A stretch of DNA of 5,007 nucleotides from NCBI GenBank assembly GCA_027036915.1, contig JALWCD010000020.1, forward strand, positions 1-5,007, in the 5' to 3' direction. The DNA is from Thermodesulfatator sp. (lineage in GTDB: Bacteria; Desulfobacterota; Thermodesulfobacteria; Thermodesulfobacteriales; Thermodesulfobacteriaceae). The notes beneath the pieces were generated by a model, which worked only from the letters and a program-made list of their open reading frames with translations, was not told the DNA's origin and searched no databases. The first letter of the stretch is position 1. Each line of letters begins with the position of its first letter. Both the position numbers and the translations under genes were made by a program. This document shows positions 1 to 5,007 of the stretch, in pieces.

Positions 1-392
1 GGGTAAAGGACGGCTATGCCCGGAATTACCTGATACCCAAGGGGCTGGCCATCCCGGCCAACCGGAAAAATCTGGCGGCCATGGAAAGGGAGCGGCGGAT
101 CATCCTGGCCAAGGCCGAACGGGAGCGCAAAAAACACATGAGCCTGGCGGAAAAACTGGAGGCCCTCACTCTGACCATCCCTCAGCGGGTAATCGAAGAA
201 GATCGGCTCTATGGCTCGGTTTCGGCCCAGGACATCGTAAGTGCTCTCGCGAAGGAAGGCTTTGAGATCTCCCGCAAGCAGGTCCTCCTGGAGTCCCCCA
301 TCAAGACCCTGGGGGAATACGAGGTGCCCATCCGTATCTCTCCGGAAGTCACCGCCAAGCTTAAAATAAACGTGGTGCCCCTGGAAGAATAG
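1..392 (+). CDS. rplI: 50S ribosomal protein L9 (5' end outside window)
   Basis: L9 binds 23S rRNA in the large ribosomal subunit near the base of the L1 stalk and helps keep the reading frame. The reading frame is open from base 3 and gives 129 residues ending at TAG 390-392. Since L9 is usually about 148-150 residues, only about the first 20 are missing. The visible start, VKDGYARNYLIPKGLAIPA, is the highly conserved end of the L9 N-terminal domain. Next comes a long charged connecting helix rich in Glu, Lys and Arg (roughly bases 80-170). The C-terminal rRNA-binding domain carries LYGSVSAQDI and the family signature IKTLGEYEVPIRI. The ATG at 81 is internal and not the start, because conserved L9 sequence continues upstream. 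One base separates the gene from dnaB, so the two are very probably co-transcribed. Nothing looks abnormal; identification is secure. Confidence 0.97.
   Translation, partial: VKDGYARNYLIPKGLAIPANRKNLAAMERERRIILAKAERERKKHMSLAEKLEALTLTIPQRVIEEDRLYGSVSAQDIVSALAKEGFEISRKQVLLESPIKTLGEYEVPIRISPEVTAKLKINVVPLEE
383..388 (+). promoter_or_regulatory. Probable ribosome binding site for dnaB inside the rplI 3' end
   Basis: GGAAGA lies 5 bases before the TTG at 394 and is the only purine-rich Shine-Dalgarno-like stretch there. It falls within the last codons of rplI, so a ribosome finishing rplI would land beside the dnaB start. The match to the anti-Shine-Dalgarno sequence is partial, so initiation may rest partly on translational coupling. 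Confidence 0.45.
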
Positions 393-393
393 C

Positions 394-1755
394 TTGGCCC
401 GCAAAAAAGAAGCCCCGGCCCTGCTTCTGGACCGTCTTCCGCCTCAGAACCTGGAGGCGGAAAGGGGGGTGTTGGGGAGTATTTTCCTTGAACCCTCCGT
501 TATCCTCAAGGTGGTAGAAGTTCTCTCTCCGGAGGACTTCTATCGGGAGGCCCACGCCGAAATCTACCGGGCCATGCTGGCCCTTTTCGAAAGACACGAA
601 CCCATTGACCTCATCACGGTTCACGACGAACTTCTCTCGCGAGGAACCCTGGAGGAGGTGGGCGGGGCCACCTATCTCGCCGAACTGGCGGGGTTGCTCC
701 CCACCTCGGCCCACGCCGTCCATTATGCCCAGATCGTCAGGGAGAAGGCTCTCCTGCGGCGTCTGATCCGGGCCGCCACCGAGATCGCCGCCCGGGCCTA
801 CGAGGCCAATGAACCGGTGGAAGACATTCTGGAGGCCGCGGAGAAGGCCGTCTTCGAGCTCCGGTCCTACTCCGAGCGGGAGGGTTTCAGAAGCATCAAG
901 GATCTCATAAAGGACGCCATCCGGAACCTAGAAAAATTGCACCAGCGTCCGGAGCTGATTACCGGGGTTCCCACCGGTTTTACGGATTTCGATCACATGA
1001 CCGCCGGGCTACAGCCCGGAGATCTCATCATCGTGGCCGGCCGGCCCAGTATGGGTAAGACCTCTCTGGCCCTTAACATCGCCTGTTACGCGGCTGCCGA
1101 AGCCGGCGTCCCGGTAGGGATTTTCTCGCTGGAAATGAGTCGGGAGCAACTAGCGGCCCGTATGCTCTGCGCCGAGGCCCGGGTCAACCTTCAGAGCCTG
1201 CGCACCGGACGGATTTCGGAGAGCGAATGGCAGAGGCTGACCTTTGCGGCCAACAAACTCTCCCGGGCCCCCATTTACGTGGACGACACCCCGGCCCTTT
1301 CCATTCTGGACCTCCGGGCTAAGGCCCGGAGACTCATGAGCGAACACGGCCTGGGGCTCATCATCATCGACTATCTCCAGTTGCTACAGAGCCGCGAACG
1401 CCGTGAACGGAGGGAACAGGAGATCTCCGAGATTTCCTCCTCGCTTAAGGCCATGGCCAAGGAGTTCAACGTGCCGGTGGTGGCCCTTTCCCAGCTCAAT
1501 CGCCGGGTGGAAGAGCGCCCTGACAAACGGCCTCAGCTTTCCGACCTGCGGGAATCAGGAGCTATCGAGCAGGACGCGGACCTCATCGTTTTCATCTACC
1601 GGGACGAGGTTTATAACCGGGATACGCCCCACAAAGGTGTGGCGGAACTCATCATCGGCAAACAACGCAACGGCCCCACCGGCGTGGTCAAGCTGGCCTT
1701 CCAGGCCCCTTACTCCACCTTCGCCAACCTCTCCGAGATCGAAGCCGAGATTTAA
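394..1755 (+). CDS. dnaB: Replicative DNA helicase DnaB
   Basis: Hexameric ATP-driven helicase that unwinds the chromosome at the replication fork and recruits primase; cytoplasmic. The product is 453 residues, close to the usual 440-475. The N-terminal helical domain (about 13-115) begins LPPQNLEAERGVLGS, typical of the family. A linker follows, then the RecA-like ATPase domain from about 185. That domain shows Walker A GRPSMGKT (216-223), catalytic Glu247 in FSLEMS, Walker B LIIIDYLQL (322-330, Asp326), SQLNRR (366-371), DLRESGAIEQDAD (384-396) and the arginine-finger segment KQRNGPTG (423-430, Arg425). The start is TTG at 394: the in-frame stop TAA at 367-369 leaves no ATG, GTG or other TTG between. 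Inteins are known in dnaB genes, but this one is uninterrupted. It follows rplI by one base, and its TAA stop overlaps the stop of the convergent cyclase gene. Confidence 0.98.
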   Translation: MARKKEAPALLLDRLPPQNLEAERGVLGSIFLEPSVILKVVEVLSPEDFYREAHAEIYRAMLALFERHEPIDLITVHDELLSRGTLEEVGGATYLAELAGLLPTSAHAVHYAQIVREKALLRRLIRAATEIAARAYEANEPVEDILEAAEKAVFELRSYSEREGFRSIKDLIKDAIRNLEKLHQRPELITGVPTGFTDFDHMTAGLQPGDLIIVAGRPSMGKTSLALNIACYAAAEAGVPVGIFSLEMSREQLAARMLCAEARVNLQSLRTGRISESEWQRLTFAANKLSRAPIYVDDTPALSILDLRAKARRLMSEHGLGLIIIDYLQLLQSRERRERREQEISEISSSLKAMAKEFNVPVVALSQLNRRVEERPDKRPQLSDLRESGAIEQDADLIVFIYRDEVYNRDTPHKGVAELIIGKQRNGPTGVVKLAFQAPYSTFANLSEIEAEI

Positions 1756-2474
1756 TACACCACCCGGTTCTTTCCCTCTCTTTTGGCCTGGTAAAGTTTT
1801 TGATCTGCAATTTCTAAGAGACCGGAAGGAGTAAGTCCCTCTTTCCAGGAGGCAAGTCCTATACTTACGGTGATCTGAGGAACTGGTCCAACCGAGAGGG
1901 TTGAGACCGCCCGGCGTATTCTTTCAGCTATGTGCAGAGCCTTTTTTTCGGATGTACGGGGCAGAACCACCAAAAATTCTTCTCCCCCATAGCGAGCCGC
2001 TATATCCGAAATGCGGAGATTGCTCTCCAGAACACCGGCTACAGCCTGCAATACTTTATCCCCTATCTGATGGCCATAGGTGTCATTCACCAGCTTAAAA
2101 TCATCGATATCAATCATCAGAATGGAGATCTCCTGCATAGAAGTCGGAGCACGAGAAAGTTTTTGGAGGGTACGTTCCAGATAGTCCGCAACGAAACGGC
2201 GGTTGTAAAGCCCGGTAAGGGGATCGCGAAGGCTTTCTTCCTTTTGTTTTTGATAAAGTATAAACACCTTATAAAGCAAGTAGGCGGTAATAATGGCATT
2301 AGTCAGAGGAACCACATAGAAAGTCCACCATGGGTGATGGGGCGCCAGAAAAAAACATCGATGTATATAGGCCGCTATCGAAAAGAAAGACATGGAAAAA
2401 AGAAAAATTGAAAGAAACAGAAACTTTTTCTTCCATTTCTCGAACAGAAAACTTTTTGTCGTCCAGTCCTTCAC
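1752..2474 (-). CDS. Membrane-anchored GGDEF diguanylate cyclase
   Basis: Predicted to make the second messenger cyclic di-GMP from two GTP at the inner membrane. The product is 240 residues. A Lys-rich N-terminus (KWKKK, 13-17) precedes two hydrophobic segments (about 18-37 and 52-74) joined by a loop of about 14 residues, suggesting an N-in/C-in hairpin. The GGDEF domain begins at DPLTGLYNRR (84-93). It keeps the active site GGEEF (163-167), metal and GTP-binding residues Asp122, Asn130, Asp139 and Glu165, and an inhibitory I-site RISD (154-157) exactly five residues before GGEEF. It should therefore be active and product-inhibited. No PAS, GAF, HAMP or receiver domain is present, so any signal would act through the membrane hairpin. 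The start is GTG at 2474; the frame upstream offers no other start before a stop at 2498-2496. It lies 2 nt after rlmN. GC is about 45%, well below its neighbours. The signal and target are unknown. Confidence 0.93.
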   Translation of the reverse strand: MKDWTTKSFLFEKWKKKFLFLSIFLFSMSFFSIAAYIHRCFFLAPHHPWWTFYVVPLTNAIITAYLLYKVFILYQKQKEESLRDPLTGLYNRRFVADYLERTLQKLSRAPTSMQEISILMIDIDDFKLVNDTYGHQIGDKVLQAVAGVLESNLRISDIAARYGGEEFLVVLPRTSEKKALHIAERIRRAVSTLSVGPVPQITVSIGLASWKEGLTPSGLLEIADQKLYQAKREGKNRVVY

Positions 2475-2488
2475 CTCTAAACCGAGGT
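2473..2488 (-). promoter_or_regulatory. Possible mRNA hairpin over the cyclase start, coupling it to rlmN
   Basis: On the - strand transcript, ACCUC and GAGGU form a perfect 5-bp stem around a 6-base loop, GGUUUA. The 3' arm contains the only Shine-Dalgarno-like GAGG near this start and the first two bases of the GTG start codon. The rlmN TAG stop sits at the loop/3'-arm boundary. A ribosome finishing rlmN would melt the stem and could then restart on the GTG two bases on. The hairpin is short and could be chance; its function is inferred. Confidence 0.3.
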
Positions 2489-3538
2489 CATGGAGTTAGA
2501 ACTCTGACAGGTGTGACTCAAATGTCCACAGGCCGCCCCGATGTCGAGCCCCTTGCTCTTGCGCACGGTGGCCACCAGTCCCTCGGAAAGGATGATCTCC
2601 TGGAAACGCCGGATCCTCTCCTCCGAAGGCCGTCTGAAAGGCAACTCCGGATGGGGATTGAAGGGAATGAGATTGACCTTGACCGGAATTCCCCGCAGGA
2701 TCTCCACCAGCCGGCGAGCCTGCCAGGGCTGATCGTTTACACCCGCCAGCAACACATACTCGATGGTGATCCGGGCCCCCCGACGGAGGGGATAGTCCCG
2801 ACAGGCCGCCAGGATCTCCTCCAGGGGATAACGCCGGGTGGCCGGAATGAGTTTCGCCCGCAGATCGTTGTCCGGAGCGTGAAGGGAGATGGCCAGGGCC
2901 ACCGGAAACTCCTCGGCCAGGGTCCGCATCTGCGGTACCAGGCCCACGGTGGAGACCGTGGTCCGTTTACGGGCGAAGTGAAAACCCCGGGGGTGAGTGA
3001 GGATCCTGAGGGCCTTTACCAGATGACGGTAATTGGCCAGGGGTTCCCCCATGCCCATAAAAACCAGATTCCGGAGGGGCTTTTCCGTAAGACCGGCTTC
3101 TTCCATGAACCGTCGGGCCAGAATGACCTGTGAGACGATCTCCCCGACCGAGAGATTACGGCGGAACCCCATCCGCCCCGTGAGGCAGAAGCGACATCCC
3201 ATGGCGCAGCCCACCTGAGTGGAAACACAGAGGGTGAAATGATCCCTCTCCGGAATAAGCACACACTCCACTACCTCCCCGTCAAAAAGACGGAGCCCAA
3301 GTTTGGCCGTTCCATCCGTAGAAAGTTTCCGACTCACCACCTGGGGGAGGTCAAGCGTAGCCTTATCCGAAAGCTTATCCCGAAGGGCTTTGGGTAAGTC
3401 CGTCATCCGGGAAAAGTCTTCCACTTCGGGACGCACCAGCCAGCGAAACACCTGACGCCCCCGGTAGGCCGGTTCTCCAAGCGAAAGGAAAAACGCCTCA
3501 AGCTCTTCTAGCGTGAAATCTCTCAAATTCACCTTCAT
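2477..3538 (-). CDS. rlmN: Dual-specificity RNA methyltransferase RlmN (23S rRNA A2503 / tRNA A37, C2)
   Basis: Radical-SAM enzyme that methylates adenine C2 at position 2503 of 23S rRNA, in the ribosomal exit tunnel region, and at position 37 of some tRNAs. The product is 353 residues, a normal length. The small N-terminal domain (about 1-75) is followed by the radical-SAM core. The iron-sulfur motif is CxxxCxxC at Cys111, Cys115 and Cys118. GMGEPLANY (162-170) and STVG (196-199) are SAM-binding signatures. Cys104 and Glu91 match E. coli positions Cys118 and Glu105. Cys337 in GAACGHL is the conserved cysteine that carries the transient methyl group. RlmN is preferred over the related Cfr because of the housekeeping context, although sequence alone does not fully separate them. 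The ATG start overlaps the serA stop (ATGA), and only a weak GGA lies upstream, so translation is probably coupled. After CGHL the tail is short and includes an extra Cys343. Confidence 0.95.
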   Translation of the reverse strand: MKVNLRDFTLEELEAFFLSLGEPAYRGRQVFRWLVRPEVEDFSRMTDLPKALRDKLSDKATLDLPQVVSRKLSTDGTAKLGLRLFDGEVVECVLIPERDHFTLCVSTQVGCAMGCRFCLTGRMGFRRNLSVGEIVSQVILARRFMEEAGLTEKPLRNLVFMGMGEPLANYRHLVKALRILTHPRGFHFARKRTTVSTVGLVPQMRTLAEEFPVALAISLHAPDNDLRAKLIPATRRYPLEEILAACRDYPLRRGARITIEYVLLAGVNDQPWQARRLVEILRGIPVKVNLIPFNPHPELPFRRPSEERIRRFQEIILSEGLVATVRKSKGLDIGAACGHLSHTCQSSNSMTSV

Positions 3539-5007
3539 AATTCCAGCGGTTTCACCGAAAAGACATGGGGAAGATTCCGCAGGGCCGAAAGGACCTTTTC
3601 GTCGGGTAGCTGATCCAGGGAAAGGAGAATGACGTTCCGGCGTTTTTCCGGCTCCTGCCCCACGTACATGCGGGCGATATTGAGACCGGCTTCCCCCAGC
3701 GTGACCCCTATGAGTCCGATGACCCCGGGCCGATCCTCGTTATGGATGTAGAGCATGGGGCCCTCGGGCAGGGCATCCAGCCGGAAGTTATTGAGCTTGA
3801 CGATGCGGGGTTCTTTTTTTCCAAAAAGGGTGCCGGCCACGTAGTTTTCGCCGCCCTTGAATCGGACACGGACTCCTATGAGATTCAGAAAATCCTCCAC
3901 ACTTTCGGTTTTAGATTCCGTGACCTTGATACCCCGTTCCCTGGCCCGGAAGAGCGCATTCACGTAATTCACATCCTCCCGTAAGGCCCTCGAAAGGAGG
4001 CCTTTCATCAGGGAAAGAGTCAGGGGAGCGGTATCCAGTTTCGAGACCTCCCCCTGATATTCGATATGGACCTCCTCTATCGGCCCCTCGGCCAGCTGGG
4101 CCTGAAGGCCGCCCAGCTTTTCGGCCAGCACCAGATAGGGCTGAAGGACCTTAAGAGTTTCAGCCGAGACCGAAGGCATGTTAACGGCGTTCCGAACCAC
4201 CCCATGGACCAGAAAATCCACCACCTGCGTGGCCACTGCCACAGCTACGTTCTTCTGGGCCTCAAGGGTGGAGGCCCCCAGGTGAGGGGTGCAGACGAAG
4301 TTTTCCATCTGAAGGAGAGGATGTTCGGGATCCGGAGGCTCTTTCTCGAAAACATCCAGAGCCGCGCCCGCCACCTTTCCGCTTTTCATGGCTTCATAAA
4401 GGGCCATCTCGTCCACGATCCCTCCCCGGGCACAGTTGATGAGAAGCACGCCCTCTTTCATCCTGGCAAAACTTTCAGCGTTTATGAGATGGTAAGTCTC
4501 TTTCATGAGAGGGACGTGCACGGTGATGATGTCGGCCCGGGCGTAAAGCTCATCCAGCGAGACCAGCTCCACCCCCATTTCGGAGGCCTTCTCCGGGGTC
4601 ACAAAGGGATCGTAAGCGATAACCTTCATTTTGAGCCCCAGGGCCCGTTCGGCCACCACCGAACCGATCCGCCCGAGCCCCACGATCCCCAGGGTCTTGC
4701 CCATGAGCTCGCGGCCCATGAATTTCTTGCGTTCCCAGCGTCCGGCTTTGAGCGAGGCCATGGCCTGGGGAATATTCCGGGCCAGAGCGAACATCAGAGC
4801 CAGGGTGTGTTCGGCCGCGGAATTGGTGTTCCCCCCGGGACAGTTCATAACCACGATGCCCCGCCGGCTGGCGGCCTCAAGATCCACATTGTCGAGCCCT
4901 GTTCCGGCCCGGGCGATGACCTTGAGCCTTTCGGCGGCCTCGATGATTTCGGCCGTAAGTTTCGTCCCGCTCCGGATGATGATCCCATCGGCCTCCCGGA
5001 TGGCCTC
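3535..5007 (-). CDS. serA: D-3-phosphoglycerate dehydrogenase (5' end outside window)
   Basis: Catalyses the first step of L-serine synthesis: NAD-dependent oxidation of 3-phosphoglycerate to 3-phosphohydroxypyruvate, in the cytoplasm. The frame is open to the right edge and gives 490 residues. Long SerA proteins have about 525-530, so roughly 35-40 N-terminal residues are missing. GTG at 4887 is internal: conserved sequence such as RAGTGLDNVDLEAA runs through it. Visible features (counted from the right edge) are the NAD-binding GIVGLGRIGS (107-116) and the catalytic triad Arg194 (CARGG), Glu223 (FEKEPP) and His242 (CTPHLGAST). An allosteric substrate-binding domain (about 285-405) and a C-terminal ACT domain (about 416-490) follow. 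This is the long, type 1 architecture. In the ACT domain, IHNEDRPG and GLNI keep Asp425 and Asn443, which align with serine-binding residues in the M. tuberculosis enzyme, so serine feedback inhibition is likely. It is the first visible gene of the serA-rlmN-cyclase set. Confidence 0.97.
   Translation of the reverse strand, partial: EAIREADGIIIRSGTKLTAEIIEAAERLKVIARAGTGLDNVDLEAASRRGIVVMNCPGGNTNSAAEHTLALMFALARNIPQAMASLKAGRWERKKFMGRELMGKTLGIVGLGRIGSVVAERALGLKMKVIAYDPFVTPEKASEMGVELVSLDELYARADIITVHVPLMKETYHLINAESFARMKEGVLLINCARGGIVDEMALYEAMKSGKVAGAALDVFEKEPPDPEHPLLQMENFVCTPHLGASTLEAQKNVAVAVATQVVDFLVHGVVRNAVNMPSVSAETLKVLQPYLVLAEKLGGLQAQLAEGPIEEVHIEYQGEVSKLDTAPLTLSLMKGLLSRALREDVNYVNALFRARERGIKVTESKTESVEDFLNLIGVRVRFKGGENYVAGTLFGKKEPRIVKLNNFRLDALPEGPMLYIHNEDRPGVIGLIGVTLGEAGLNIARMYVGQEPEKRRNVILLSLDQLPDEKVLSALRNLPHVFSVKPLEL

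Noticed and set aside
361..723. A 120-codon - strand frame opposite the start of dnaB.
   Set aside because: It is antisense to the conserved DnaB N-terminal domain and has no recognisable features.
1403..1834. A 143-codon + strand frame overlapping the dnaB 3' half.
   Set aside because: It is an out-of-frame reading of the conserved DnaB ATPase core, and its composition (Ser, Pro, Arg, Trp) is typical of a shadow frame.
1824..1846. An 8-bp inverted repeat (GGAAGGAG / CTCTTTCC, one G-U pair, 7-base loop) just past the dnaB stop, considered as a terminator.
   Set aside because: No T-tract follows on either strand, and it lies within the coding sequence of the cyclase C-terminal region.
1932..2411. 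A 159-codon open frame on the + strand opposite the cyclase.
   Set aside because: It is fully antisense to the GGDEF gene, which carries all family motifs. No domain or convincing ribosome binding site was seen.
2493..2504. Palindrome GAGTTAGAACTC near the end of rlmN, considered as an operator.
   Set aside because: The two-base centre is too tight for an RNA hairpin, it lies inside coding sequence, and no promoter-like elements accompany it.
2330..3133. A 267-codon open frame on the + strand opposite rlmN and the 5' end of the cyclase.
   Set aside because: It lies antisense to a clear RlmN with all catalytic motifs. Its translation is Gly/Pro/Arg/Gln-rich with no recognisable domain, as expected for a shadow of a GC-rich gene.
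3814..3820. Seven-base A/T runs (also at 1942-1948 and 2349-2355), considered as phase-variation or frameshift sites.
   Set aside because: They occur in both serA and the cyclase, encode ordinary Lys or Phe codons, and the frames continue intact through conserved sequence. Runs of seven are too short to argue for programmed slippage.
4885..4887. GTG considered as the serA start.
   Set aside because: The frame stays open to the right edge, and the upstream residues are conserved SerA sequence, so the true start is outside the window.

Overview
The window holds five protein genes and almost no non-coding DNA. It looks like an ordinary bacterial chromosome. Protein signatures and gene order (rplI directly before dnaB, a long ACT-domain SerA, RlmN) fit a Gram-negative lineage. 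Base composition is GC-rich (sampled lines in four of the genes are about 57-70% GC), and the Arg/Glu/Lys-rich proteins would suit a thermophilic relative of the Desulfobacterota or Thermodesulfobacteriota. That placement is a low-confidence impression, not a measurement.

Left part, + strand (1-1755): the 3' portion of rplI (ribosomal protein L9) is followed after one base by dnaB (replicative helicase), which uses a TTG start. This is the end of the common rpsF-ssb/priB-rpsR-rplI-dnaB type of cluster; the upstream genes lie outside the window.

Right part, - strand (1752-5007), read right to left: serA (3-phosphoglycerate dehydrogenase, 5' end outside the window), rlmN (23S rRNA/tRNA adenine-C2 methyltransferase) and a small membrane-anchored GGDEF diguanylate cyclase. 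serA and rlmN overlap by 4 nt (ATGA), and rlmN and the cyclase are 2 nt apart, so the three are very probably one transcript. Their promoter must lie beyond the right edge.

The two blocks converge. The dnaB and cyclase stop codons overlap in a 4-bp TTAA, with no intergenic space and no obvious intrinsic terminator. The cyclase gene is much more AT-rich (about 45% GC by hand count over 1801-2460) than its neighbours, so it may be a later addition to the serA-rlmN unit.

No RNA genes, mobile elements, CRISPR arrays, long repeats or gene-free stretches over 300 bases were seen. I found no convincing undescribed system. The points most worth a second look are the cyclase with its odd composition, its coupling to rlmN through a possible start-site hairpin, and the overlapping convergent stops.
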